Source: Sphingopyxis sp. DBS4
GTDB taxonomy: Bacteria; Pseudomonadota; Alphaproteobacteria; Sphingomonadales; Sphingomonadaceae
Length of the DNA stretch: 64,000 nt
Assembly (NCBI RefSeq): GCF_024628865.1
Contig: NZ_CP102384.1
Span: 3,855,001 to 3,919,000 of the forward strand
Reading direction: 5' to 3'
Part shown: positions 8,667 to 16,242 of the stretch, piece after piece
How the letters are laid out: every line of letters starts with the position of its first letter
Position numbering within the stretch: position 1 is the stretch's first letter
The notes under the pieces: generated by a model
Seen by the model: only the letters and a program-made list of their open reading frames with translations
What the model was told of the DNA's origin: nothing
The model's database searches: none
Made by a program: the position numbers and the translations under genes

Positions 8667-9635
8667 TCAAACCGGATCGGCGGTGACGAAGGGTTCGAGC
8701 GTACCGAACCAGGCAACCAGCGCGAGTATGGCGAGCGCGGCCGACGCTTCGATGATGAGGCTTCTGCGCATGGCTGCAATCGCGAGGTCGGGGTCGGCGT
8801 CGACATTGTCGGTATCGGTCCCCGGGACGGCGGCCGCGAGCGCCGGGGTCAGCCGCCAGCGGTTCGCCGCCGCGAGCGCCAGCATCAGTCCGAACAGCGC
8901 AAGCTTGGCGAGAAGCAATTGTCCATAGGGCGAGCCGAGGGAACGGCCGAGATTCTCGGCGCCGACGATCATCTGGCTGTTGACGAGGCCGGTGGCGGCG
9001 ATGACGAGGACGCAGATCGTACCGACGCGCGAGAATTGATCGAGGCTCCGCGCCGCAATTTGGAGTCCGCCCGGCCATTCGCGGACACGACGTGGTGAGA
9101 TCAGGATCAGGAAGGCGCCGATCGCGCCGATCCAGACCGCCGCTGCAATCAGGTGCAAGATGTCGCTGATCCGGTGCACGGTGCCTGCGGCGCCTTCGGT
9201 CGCGCCGGCGTGGCCGGACCAGACCAGACTCGCGACGGCCACCGAGCCCGCGGCCGCGAGTACGGCGGCCGAAGTTGTCGGCCAGCGGACCATCCAGATC
9301 GCGACTCCCAGCGCGAGCAGCAGCGCTGCGCTCCGGTAGACCCAGGCTGTGCCGACCTCGGTCTCGCGAACAAGGTCCCAAAAAGGCTGGAGTTCCAGGG
9401 AGAGGAGCCCCACACCCTGCATCGAAGCCGCGAGCACGCCCATCCCCAAGATGGAGAGAAGCAGTCCGGCGGCGCAGAGCCATCGCTCTGCGCGCCAGAT
9501 CGAGGCCATCATCGACTGCGGCGCAAGGCGTTCGCTCCGTGTCAGCGCAAAAAGCGGGAACGCAGCAAGGCCGGCGATGAGCATCAGGTCCGCATAAAGT
9601 GCGAACCTGATGCCGATCAGAACGGGGTCCCCCAC
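8667..9635 (-). CDS. copD: Copper resistance membrane protein CopD
   Basis: Inner-membrane protein of 322 aa with about eight hydrophobic helices, of the CopD/PcoD family that is thought to pass copper from the periplasm to the cytoplasm together with CopC. Family features seen are the YADLMLIAG start region, HRISDILHLIAAAVWIGAIGAF in the middle with His residues in a membrane helix, and ATGLVNSQM followed by YGQLLLAKLALFGLMLALAA. The start is GTG, 6 bp after the copC stop, so the two are translationally close. A long linker rich in Asp lies before the last helix. Confidence 0.9.
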   Translation of the reverse strand: MGDPVLIGIRFALYADLMLIAGLAAFPLFALTRSERLAPQSMMASIWRAERWLCAAGLLLSILGMGVLAASMQGVGLLSLELQPFWDLVRETEVGTAWVYRSAALLLALGVAIWMVRWPTTSAAVLAAAGSVAVASLVWSGHAGATEGAAGTVHRISDILHLIAAAVWIGAIGAFLILISPRRVREWPGGLQIAARSLDQFSRVGTICVLVIAATGLVNSQMIVGAENLGRSLGSPYGQLLLAKLALFGLMLALAAANRWRLTPALAAAVPGTDTDNVDADPDLAIAAMRRSLIIEASAALAILALVAWFGTLEPFVTADPV

Positions 9636-9641
9636 CGTCTT

Positions 9642-10025
9642 TTACTTTACGGTGAAGCTGAATTCGCTGCCCATGCGGTGGGTATCAGCGCCCGCCGCCG
9701 ACCATGTGACCTTGTAGGTTCCGGCTGTCAGCGGCCGCTTGAGCATCAGCATCGCCGACTTGCCCTCTTTGCCCATCATCGACGAGTAAGGCACCTTCAT
9801 CGGGGCATGATTGGCCATGCCGGGCATGCCGGTCATGACCAGCTCGGTCTTGAGGGTCGAGGCGACGATCTTTTCGTTGAACTGAAGATTGACCGACGTG
9901 ACCTTCGAAACGGTCGAATTGGCGGCGGGCGTCGAGCTGACGAGCTTGGTGTGCGCGCTTGCCGTGGCCGGCATGAGAAGCAGAGCGAAAGCCGCCGCTG
10001 CAGAGGGGAGAAGAGACTTGAACAT
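9642..10025 (-). CDS. copC: Periplasmic copper-binding protein CopC
   Basis: Copper carrier of 127 aa. A signal peptide ends at ATASA, so the mature protein starts with His-Thr (HTKLVSSTP), the family's N-terminal Cu(II) ligand. The beta-barrel core carries NLQFNEKIV, a Met-rich strand (TGMPGMANHAPMKVP, SSMMGKEGKSAMLML) suited to Cu(I), and the C-terminal GADTHRMGSEFSFTVK with a further His. GGAGG lies 5 nt before the chosen ATG at 10025, so the upstream in-frame codon is not used. It leads the minus-strand run copC-copD-araC and faces the sigma-factor module across 143 bp. Confidence 0.92.
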   Translation of the reverse strand: MFKSLLPSAAAAFALLLMPATASAHTKLVSSTPAANSTVSKVTSVNLQFNEKIVASTLKTELVMTGMPGMANHAPMKVPYSSMMGKEGKSAMLMLKRPLTAGTYKVTWSAAGADTHRMGSEFSFTVK

Positions 10026-10085
10026 GAACACCTCCAAATGCGTGTCTGTCCTGCTAATACGCAGGATATCGGCATGGCCCTCAAA

Positions 10086-10097
10086 TATTCCGGAATA
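10086..10097. promoter_or_regulatory. TATTCCGGAATA palindrome between copC and the sigma module
   Basis: A perfect 12-bp inverted repeat, TATTCCGGAATA, with a partial third half-site (ATATTC) directly after it. It sits in the divergent intergenic region between copC (minus) and the CnrY-like gene (plus). It is AT-rich against a GC-rich background, which suggests a regulator-binding site or a promoter element controlling both directions. The regulator is not known; candidates are the AraC protein, the ECF sigma factor or a regulator outside the window. Confidence 0.4.
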
Positions 10098-10168
10098 ATA
10101 TTCTGGTGTGAGGGGTGAGGCGCTTCGGCGCGTATGTACAATGATGGAAAGGTTTGAAGAGACGATCG

Positions 10169-10435
10169 ATGGATAAGGAGCTTCGCATTTTGAACAGGAT
10201 CGATCTGCCCGCAGCGCTCGATGCGCTCGATGATCGCATCATGGGCGCATTGGCGATCCGCCGGCGCGAAGCGGTAGCGATGCGCCGCCTGATGGCGCTC
10301 GCGGCCTTTGTCTCGCTCGGCGGCGGTGTCTTTGCGGGGAGTGCGATTTCCCAGCCGGCGGTCGCGGCAAGCCCCCTGACCCCATTCGGCCCGCCTAGCG
10401 CATTGGTGCCTTCCACCTTGCTGGATGTACAGTAG
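10169..10435 (+). CDS. Small single-pass membrane protein, possible CnrY-like anti-sigma factor
   Basis: Protein of 89 aa. A charged cytoplasmic N-terminus (MDKELRILNRIDLPAALDAL...RRREAVAMRR) is followed by one membrane helix (LMALAAFVSLGGGVFAGSA) and a short Pro/Ala periplasmic tail. It lies 2 bp upstream of a CnrX-like sensor and an ECF sigma gene. In the CnrYXH system of Cupriavidus the first gene encodes exactly such a small membrane anti-sigma factor. Sequence similarity to CnrY is too low to see by eye, so the role rests on size, topology and gene order. A TTG start at 10154 would add five residues. Confidence 0.6.
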   Translation: MDKELRILNRIDLPAALDALDDRIMGALAIRRREAVAMRRLMALAAFVSLGGGVFAGSAISQPAVAASPLTPFGPPSALVPSTLLDVQ

Positions 10436-10437
10436 CG

Positions 10438-10875
10438 ATGCCGTCGCGCCGTCTTCTTCTCTTGGGGCTCATTGCCTTCGCCGCGGCGATTGCCGGCGTG
10501 TTCATCGGCCGTCTGGTAGCCGATGCGCCCAAAGCCAGCGAAACCGAACTTCATGCGCTTCTCCACGGCCAACTCGACCTGACCCCGGAGCAGGAAAAGA
10601 AACTCGAGCGGATCGAAGCCGACTTCGCCGGTCGCCGCCAGGCGCTCGAACTCGAGATGCGCGCCGCCAATGTCCGGCTCGCGCAGGCGATCGAAGCCGA
10701 GCATGGCTATGGACCGCGCGTCACCGAGGCGATCGACGAGACGCATGAGGTGATGGGGACATTGCAGAAGGAAACGCTCCAGCATCTCTTCGCGATGCGC
10801 GGGGTTCTCAACCCCGATCAAGCGGAAATGTTCGACAAAAGCGTGGTCAAGGCGCTGACCGCCGATGCGCGGTGA
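10438..10875 (+). CDS. CnrX-like periplasmic heavy-metal sensor
   Basis: Protein of 145 aa with an N-terminal membrane anchor (about residues 5-25) and a helical periplasmic domain. The metal ligands of CnrX are kept at the same spacings: His39, His43 (HxxxH), Glu60, His116 and Met120 (HxxxM), matching CnrX His42, His46, Glu63, His119 and Met123 one for one. CnrX binds Ni/Co and passes the signal to the membrane anti-sigma factor. Here the neighbours are copper genes, so the metal sensed may differ. It overlaps the sigma gene by 4 bp (GTGA), so the two are translated together. Confidence 0.8.
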   Translation: MPSRRLLLLGLIAFAAAIAGVFIGRLVADAPKASETELHALLHGQLDLTPEQEKKLERIEADFAGRRQALELEMRAANVRLAQAIEAEHGYGPRVTEAIDETHEVMGTLQKETLQHLFAMRGVLNPDQAEMFDKSVVKALTADAR

Positions 10876-11456
10876 GCGCCGACCTATCGCAATGTAGCGA
10901 CCAGGATCTGGCGGCCTTTGCGCGCGCGCACCGCGAAGACGCCTATCGCGAGTTGCTGCGCCGTTACAAAACGGGCGTCTACCGGCTCATCGTAAAGCAG
11001 ATCGGCGATGCCGACGAGGCGATGGATTTGACGCAGGAGACGTTCGTCTCCGGCTTTTCGGCGCTCGATCGCTATGATGGCGAACGCCCCTTCCGCACAT
11101 GGATCGCCCGTATCGCGCTCAACAAATGTCGCGACTGGGCACGACGGCGAAAGGTGCGCGCCTTTTTCTCCCGCGCGCTCCCGCTCGAAAATGCGCATCA
11201 CGTAGCAAGCGATGGTCCTGGGCCCGATTCCGCGGCGACCGACAGGCGAGAGCTCGCCAGGGTTCGCGGGGCGATCGATCAGCTGCCGCAGAATTTGCGC
11301 GAAGTGTTGCTCCTCCGCGGTGTCGACGAGGTCAGCCAGGCCGAAACAGCGGTCATTTTGCGGGTCAGCGAGAAAACAGTCGAAACGCGCCTCTATCGAG
11401 CGCGGACCAGGCTCCGGGAATTGCTCGCGGGAACATCTGCGAGCGCCGAGGGTTGA
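10872..11456 (+). CDS. ECF RNA polymerase sigma factor (CnrH-like)
   Basis: Sigma-70 family factor of 194 aa. Region 2 spans about residues 15-85 (ELLRRYKTGVYRLIVKQ, DAMDLTQETF-type sequence EAMDLTQETFVSGFSALD, RPFRTWIARIALNKCRDW) and region 4 about 128-182 (LPQNLREVLLLRGVDEVSQ, AVILRVSEKTVETRLYRAR). It starts with GTG overlapping the stop of the CnrX-like gene. With the two genes before it, it forms a three-gene signalling unit that would release the sigma factor when metal is bound outside the inner membrane. Likely targets are copA and the genes downstream, whose start lies 113 bp after its stop. Confidence 0.9.
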   Translation: MSADLSQCSDQDLAAFARAHREDAYRELLRRYKTGVYRLIVKQIGDADEAMDLTQETFVSGFSALDRYDGERPFRTWIARIALNKCRDWARRRKVRAFFSRALPLENAHHVASDGPGPDSAATDRRELARVRGAIDQLPQNLREVLLLRGVDEVSQAETAVILRVSEKTVETRLYRARTRLRELLAGTSASAEG

Positions 11457-11569
11457 GGGTTCGACCGCTCGTTCAGGCGGCATCTCCTCATCGTCCGGCA
11501 TTTTTATTGAGGGGCAGGCGTGCCGCCTGCGTATAGCTTTAGGAACAGTCAGTAACGGTCGGAAAGAAT

Positions 11570-13411
11570 ATGCAGATGGAAAGGCGTCGGTTCGTCAGTG
11601 GAGCTTTGGGTGGAGGGGCTGCTGCGGCGATGGCCGCATGGTTCCCGGCCTGGGCCCAGCCGGTGTCGTCCGGCATCACCGCGCCGCTTCCGACCGTATC
11701 CGGCAATGACATAACGCTGCGCATCGCGCGCCAGACGATGCGCATCGACGGCAAGGTCAGTCGCGCGATCGGGATCAACGGCACCGTGCCCGCGCCGCTC
11801 GTCCGGCTGAAGGAGGGACAAAACGCGCGCCTCACCGTCGTCAACGATCTCGACGAGGACAGCTCGATTCACTGGCACGGCCTGATCCTGCCGTTCCAGA
11901 TGGACGGCGTGCCCGGCGTCAGCTTCCCCGGGATCAAGCCGCGCTCGAAGTTTGTCTATGAATTCCCGGTCGTTCAATCGGGGACCTATTGGTATCACAG
12001 CCATTCGGGGCTTCAGGAACAGCTCGGCCATTATGGCCCGATCGTCATCGATCCCGCGGGCGCCGACCCGATCGGCTACGACCGCGAGCATGTCGTCGTC
12101 CTGTCCGACCACAGTCAATTGTCGCCCGAGGCGATCTTCCGCAAGCTCAAGGTCAATCCCGGCCATTTCAACATGCAGCGCCAGACGCTGGCGGGCCTGC
12201 TTGCCGGCAAGGATCAACCGCTCAAGGAGCGGATCGATTGGGGCAAGATGCGGATGGACCCGACCGACGTCGCCGACGTCAATGGTTCGACCTACACCTT
12301 CCTCGTCAACGGCCATGGTCCGCGCGACAACTGGACCGCGCTCTTCAGCCCCGGCGAGCGGGTACGCCTGCGCATCGTCAATGCGTCGGCGATGACGATC
12401 TTCAACGTCCGTATCCCGGGCCTCAGGATGACCGTCGTCCAGGCTGATGGGCTCAATGTCGTGCCGACCGAAATCGACGAGTTCCAGATCGCGGTCGCCG
12501 AAACCTATGACGTCATCGTGACCCCGGTCGAGGACCGTGCTTATACGCTCGTTGCCGAGGCCAATGACCGCTCGGGCATGGGACGCGCGACGCTCGCACC
12601 GCGCGCTGGCATGGTCGCCGAGGTGCCGCCGCTCCGCGAACGGCCGCTCGCGACCATGAAGGACATGGGCATGGGCGACATGTCGGGCGGCGCGATGGCG
12701 GGTATGGACCATTCGGGCGGCGATATGGGCGCCATGCCCATGCCGGCGAGCGACCCTTCTTGTCCTCCCGAACATGCCAAGATGGGCCATTGTACGCCAG
12801 CGGGGGAAAGCGGCGCGATGGCGGGCATGGATCATGGATCTGGCGGAGGCATGCAGCACAGCATGCGCGACTTCAGTGTCGCGCCGCAGGTCAAGCGCGA
12901 TCCCAGCGTTCAGACGATCTCGCCGATGCCGATGGATCGCATGGGCGAGCCGGGGCAGGGACTGGAGAATGTCGGGCACAAGGTGCTGACCTACCATGAC
13001 CTTGTCGCGCTCGAGCGCAACCCCGATACCCGCGCCGCCTCGCGCTCGCTCGACATCCATCTGACCGGCAATATGGAACGCTTCATGTGGTCGTTCGACG
13101 GCATCAAGATGTCCGACTATCACGAGCCCATCCCCTTCATCGAGGGAGAGCGCGTGCGGATCAACCTCATCAACGATTCGATGATGAGCCACCCCATCCA
13201 CCTCCACGGCCATTTTTTCGAACTGGTGACGGGCAAGGGCGACCGGTCGCCGCGCAAGCATACGGTGCTTGTCCAGCCGGGCGGCATCGCGAGCTTCGAT
13301 TTCACCGCCGACGCGCTCGGCGACTGGGCGTTCCATTGCCACCTTCTCTATCACATGCACGCGGGGATGATGCGCGTCGTCAGCGTCCGTCCGAAGGGAG
13401 ACGGCGAATGA
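11570..13411 (+). CDS. copA: Periplasmic multicopper oxidase CopA/PcoA
   Basis: Periplasmic oxidase of 613 aa exported by the Tat pathway (RRRFVSG followed by a hydrophobic segment). The four copper-ligand motifs are all present: HWHG, YWYHSH, HPIHLHGH and HCHLLYHMHAGM. It oxidises Cu(I) and binds extra copper. Between cupredoxin domains 2 and 3 is a Met/His-rich insert (about residues 360-440) with GMGDM, GMDHSGGDMG and a Cys-containing motif SCPPEHAKMGHCTP. Start could be the first ATG or the third codon; GGAAAG lies just upstream. It overlaps copB by 4 bp (ATGA). It differs from the copper ATPase gene at 4642-6963, which carries the same symbol in databases. Confidence 0.95.
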   Translation: MQMERRRFVSGALGGGAAAAMAAWFPAWAQPVSSGITAPLPTVSGNDITLRIARQTMRIDGKVSRAIGINGTVPAPLVRLKEGQNARLTVVNDLDEDSSIHWHGLILPFQMDGVPGVSFPGIKPRSKFVYEFPVVQSGTYWYHSHSGLQEQLGHYGPIVIDPAGADPIGYDREHVVVLSDHSQLSPEAIFRKLKVNPGHFNMQRQTLAGLLAGKDQPLKERIDWGKMRMDPTDVADVNGSTYTFLVNGHGPRDNWTALFSPGERVRLRIVNASAMTIFNVRIPGLRMTVVQADGLNVVPTEIDEFQIAVAETYDVIVTPVEDRAYTLVAEANDRSGMGRATLAPRAGMVAEVPPLRERPLATMKDMGMGDMSGGAMAGMDHSGGDMGAMPMPASDPSCPPEHAKMGHCTPAGESGAMAGMDHGSGGGMQHSMRDFSVAPQVKRDPSVQTISPMPMDRMGEPGQGLENVGHKVLTYHDLVALERNPDTRAASRSLDIHLTGNMERFMWSFDGIKMSDYHEPIPFIEGERVRINLINDSMMSHPIHLHGHFFELVTGKGDRSPRKHTVLVQPGGIASFDFTADALGDWAFHCHLLYHMHAGMMRVVSVRPKGDGE

Positions 13412-14619
13412 CCCGGGTCGCGCTTCTCCTCGCGGGTATCGCCCCGCTGGCCTTTGCTGTGCCCGCCGCGGCGCAGTCGATGGATCATTCGATGCATGGT
13501 GCGGCGCCCGCGCCGACACCCGCTCCCTCGCCAACGCCAGCACCCGTAGCGCAGTCCGCGCCCGAAGCGCCCGCCGAAGGGTCGATGGAGCAGATGGACC
13601 ATGGGAACATGCAGGGCATGGACATGGAACCCGAGGCTTCAAGCTGCCCGCCCGAACATGCGGCGATGGGTCATTGTACGCCTGAGGCGGAAGCTCCAGG
13701 CAAGGGCGCTTCGGACATGGGTGCGATGGATCATGGCGCACCGCAGCCGTCCGATCCCGATTGCCCGCCCGAACATGCCAAAATGGGCCATTGCACCCCG
13801 AAGGGCGGATCTGCGGACGCGATGGCGGGAATGGAAGGCATGGCGACCACGAGCAGCGCTAGCGGCACCGATTTGCCGCCGGGCGATGCTACCGCGCCTG
13901 CGCCTCCCGGCGACTGGTATGCCGATCGCATTTATCCCCAAGCCGAAATGGAGCATTCGCGCCACGACATGATGAAAGAGAATGGTGCGCAGACCATCGC
14001 TTTCATCAGCTTCAACCTTGCCGAATATCAGGCGCGCAAGGGCCGCGACGGGTTCCGCTGGGACGGTGAGGCTTGGTACGGCGGCGACATTAACCGGCTG
14101 ACGATCAAGAGCGAAGGCGAGGGCGTGTTCGGCGAAGGCATCGAGAGCGCCGAGGTACAGGCGCTCTACAGCCGGGCGATCGGACCCTATTTCAACGCGC
14201 AGGCGGGTATCAGGCAGGATCTTGGGCCCGGCCCCGACCGCACCTATGCGACGATCGGCTTCGAGGGGCTCGCCCCCTATTGGTTCGAAGTCGAGGGCGC
14301 GCTGTTTCTTTCGAACAAGGGTGATCTGCTCGCCCGGCTCGAAGGCTATTACGACCAGCGCATCACCCAGAAACTGATCCTCCAGCCGATGGCGGAGGTC
14401 AATTTTGCGCTCCAGGATGTCCCCGAGACCGGCGTTGGTTCGGGGCTTTCGGATTTCGAGCTCGGGCTTCGCCTGCGTTACGAGGTCGTGAAGGAATTCG
14501 CGCCTTATGTCGGCGTCGAATGGGCGCGCAAGGTCGGCGATACCGCGCGTTTTGCCCGCGCCGCGGGCGAGGATGCGAGCGGCGTCAGCTTCGTGATGGG
14601 GGTGCGGGCCTGGTTCTAG
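13408..14619 (+). CDS. copB: Outer-membrane copper resistance protein CopB
   Basis: Protein of 403 aa. A signal peptide (to about residue 23) precedes a long Met/His/Pro-rich region (24-165) and a C-terminal outer-membrane barrel (about 190-403) with family motifs such as WYADRIYP, FRWDGEAWYGGDINRL, EVQALYSRAI and VGVEWARKVGDTA, ending in Trp-Phe. The N-terminal region holds two copies of CPPEHAxMGHCTP (residues 80-92 and 119-131), matching one in CopA. CopB is thought to bind or export copper at the outer membrane. GGGAGA precedes the ATG, which overlaps the copA stop. Confidence 0.93.
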   Translation: MTRVALLLAGIAPLAFAVPAAAQSMDHSMHGAAPAPTPAPSPTPAPVAQSAPEAPAEGSMEQMDHGNMQGMDMEPEASSCPPEHAAMGHCTPEAEAPGKGASDMGAMDHGAPQPSDPDCPPEHAKMGHCTPKGGSADAMAGMEGMATTSSASGTDLPPGDATAPAPPGDWYADRIYPQAEMEHSRHDMMKENGAQTIAFISFNLAEYQARKGRDGFRWDGEAWYGGDINRLTIKSEGEGVFGEGIESAEVQALYSRAIGPYFNAQAGIRQDLGPGPDRTYATIGFEGLAPYWFEVEGALFLSNKGDLLARLEGYYDQRITQKLILQPMAEVNFALQDVPETGVGSGLSDFELGLRLRYEVVKEFAPYVGVEWARKVGDTARFARAAGEDASGVSFVMGVRAWF

Positions 14620-14657
14620 AAGTTTCGCGGGGTGGCGACACGTCGAGGAGAAATGCC

Positions 14658-15101
14658 GTGAAACCAGCCTATCGCAGCCTCGCGCTGCAGACGATCGTCA
14701 GCGGCGTCATCATGTATCTGGTGATGTTCGTCATGATCGACCGCCTCTCGAGCTTCTACAATAATCTCAACATGCTCTACATGACGCTGATGATGGTCTC
14801 GCCGATGGTCGTGCTGATGATCGTCGCAATGCCGGGCATGTTCCCGTCGAAACGTCTCAATACGTTCCTGCTGCTGGGATCGGCAGTTGCCTTCTTCGGG
14901 AGCTTCGGGCTCATCCGGACACAGACGACGATCGGCGACACGGCCTTCTTGCGTTCGATGATCCCGCATCACTCGGGCGCGATCCTCATGTGTGAACAGG
15001 CTTCTCTCAAAGATGCCGAGATACGCGAACTCTGCCGCGGCATCATCGCGGGGCAGGCGGCCGAAATCGAACAGATGAAATCCATTCTCGCGAGGAAATG
15101 A
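14658..15101 (+). CDS. DUF305 membrane protein
   Basis: Protein of 147 aa with three hydrophobic segments (about 10-30, 40-60 and 67-87) and a C-terminal DUF305-type helix pair with MIPHHSGAILMCEQASLKDAEI and IIAGQAAEIEQMKSIL. The His-His and Met residues of this motif are thought to bind copper or another metal. GTG start at 14658, preceded by GAGGAG about 8 nt away. It follows copB by 38 bp and is followed by the DUF411 gene after 1 bp, so it is in the plus-strand copper operon. DUF305 genes are common in copper and silver islands; the exact reaction is unknown. Confidence 0.85.
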   Translation: MKPAYRSLALQTIVSGVIMYLVMFVMIDRLSSFYNNLNMLYMTLMMVSPMVVLMIVAMPGMFPSKRLNTFLLLGSAVAFFGSFGLIRTQTTIGDTAFLRSMIPHHSGAILMCEQASLKDAEIRELCRGIIAGQAAEIEQMKSILARK

Positions 15102-15102
15102 C

Positions 15103-15627
15103 ATGAAAAATCTGATGACGCGCCGTCATCTTTTCGGCCTGATTGCGGTCGGATCGGGGATGGCGCTTGCGGCATGCAATTCTGCCTCGGGCCCGGCGGC
15201 GACCAGCGATAAGAATGGCGCGGCGCCCGCGCCGGGCGCCGAGACGTCCAGCCCCAAGCGAATGCTCGTTTATCGCGATCCCGAATGCGGCTGCTGCGAA
15301 GCTTGGGCGGATATCGCACGCAAGGCCGGTTATGATGTGACTGTCGAGAACCGCGCTGACATGGCCGCCGTAAAGACGCGATATGGTGTGCCTGGCCAGC
15401 TGGCGTCGTGCCACACGGCCGTGATCGGCGGCTATGCGATCGAGGGTCATGTGCCGATGCGGCATGTTGCGAGACTCCTCCACGACAAGCCACGCGACAT
15501 TCGCGGAATCGCCGTGCCCGGCATGCCGCGCGGTTCTCCGGGAATGGAAATGCCGGACGGAAGCGCGGACGCATTCGAAGTGATGGCATTCGGCAGCGAC
15601 GGCAAGGTTTCTGAATTCCGCGCATGA
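15103..15627 (+). CDS. DUF411 metal-binding lipoprotein
   Basis: Protein of 174 aa. It begins with a twin-Arg-like MTRRHLFGLIAV and a lipobox ALAAC (Cys near residue 25), so it is probably a lipoprotein on the periplasmic side. The DUF411 domain shows YRDPECGCCEAWADIARKAG with the CxCC cluster, then CHTAVIGGYAIEGHVPMRHV and GIAVPGMPRGSPGME. These Cys, His and Met residues suggest copper binding. It starts 1 bp after the DUF305 stop. A partial second copy of its C-terminal region lies at 16003-16092. Confidence 0.88.
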   Translation: MKNLMTRRHLFGLIAVGSGMALAACNSASGPAATSDKNGAAPAPGAETSSPKRMLVYRDPECGCCEAWADIARKAGYDVTVENRADMAAVKTRYGVPGQLASCHTAVIGGYAIEGHVPMRHVARLLHDKPRDIRGIAVPGMPRGSPGMEMPDGSADAFEVMAFGSDGKVSEFRA

Positions 15628-15653
15628 CCTGCCGACACGAAGAGGAGACAGAT

Positions 15654-16001
15654 ATGACGAGATTCATTCCCCTAGCGAGCGCCGCCGCGCTGATATTTGC
15701 TCTGGCAGGATGCGGCACTGAGCCCGCGCAGCAGAGCGACGTCACACCGGAACAGAGTGAGGTCACTGCCGGTGAGCCGCCCGCAATGGTCGAGACCATG
15801 CCCGTAGCGGACGAGCCGCCCGCCGCGTCTGCCCCGGCGGCGCCGACCGAAGAAGCGATGCCTCCGGAGAAATCCCGCCCCAAGCAAGAACCCGCCGCGA
15901 AGGCCGCTGTGCCGCCGCGGGCAAAGGCCGCGCCGGAAGCGCCGAAACCTGTCGAACCCGAACCCGATCCTCATGCCGGGCACGATATGGACAAAAAATA
16001 A
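15654..16001 (+). CDS. Pro/Ala-rich lipoprotein with His-Met tail
   Basis: Protein of 115 aa. Signal peptide with lipobox LAGC (Cys near residue 19) and a long low-complexity region rich in Pro, Ala, Glu and Lys, ending in DPHAGHDMDKK, a likely metal-binding tail. GAGGAGA lies about 8 nt upstream of the chosen ATG. It is 26 bp after the DUF411 gene and is the last intact gene of the copper operon. No known family; a periplasmic copper chaperone or buffer is inferred from the tail and position. Confidence 0.65.
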   Translation: MTRFIPLASAAALIFALAGCGTEPAQQSDVTPEQSEVTAGEPPAMVETMPVADEPPAASAPAAPTEEAMPPEKSRPKQEPAAKAAVPPRAKAAPEAPKPVEPEPDPHAGHDMDKK

Positions 16002-16002
16002 G

Positions 16003-16092
16003 GAGCATGTGCCGACGCGGCATGTCGCCCGGGCGGTCGAGGACAAGCTGCGCGAAGTGTCCGGCATCGCCGCGCCCGGCATGCCGCGCGGT
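16003..16092 (+). pseudogene. Remnant of a second DUF411 gene
   Basis: Thirty codons read EHVPTRHVARAVEDKLREVSG... and end PGMPRG. This aligns without gaps to the C-terminal part of the intact DUF411 protein just upstream (GHVPMRHVARLLHDKPRDIRG...PGMPRG). The CxCC part, signal peptide and start are absent. It begins just after the stop of the lipoprotein gene. It looks like a leftover from a duplication or recombination that marks the end of the copper operon. Confidence 0.75.
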
Positions 16093-16242
16093 CGGGCGCT
16101 GCTCGATGCCGCAGCGAGAGATATAACCATATGGAATAACCATCTCGTTTATAGCGATGAGTGGTGATTATTTCTGGTCATGCCAAGGCCGCGAAGATAG
16201 CTCGGTGGCGAAGCCGAGAGCTTTCGCAAATGGGAGGGGACC

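Noticed and set aside
13087..13407. Extension of the copB frame 321 bp into copA
   Set aside because: The upstream codons are copA in another frame. The ATG at 13408 has a ribosome site and directly gives a signal peptide.
11549..13741. Long minus-strand open frame (730 codons) opposite copA/copB
   Set aside because: It is the antisense shadow of the well-supported copper genes. The His/Arg-rich translation has no family pattern, as expected opposite Met/His-rich GC-rich codons.
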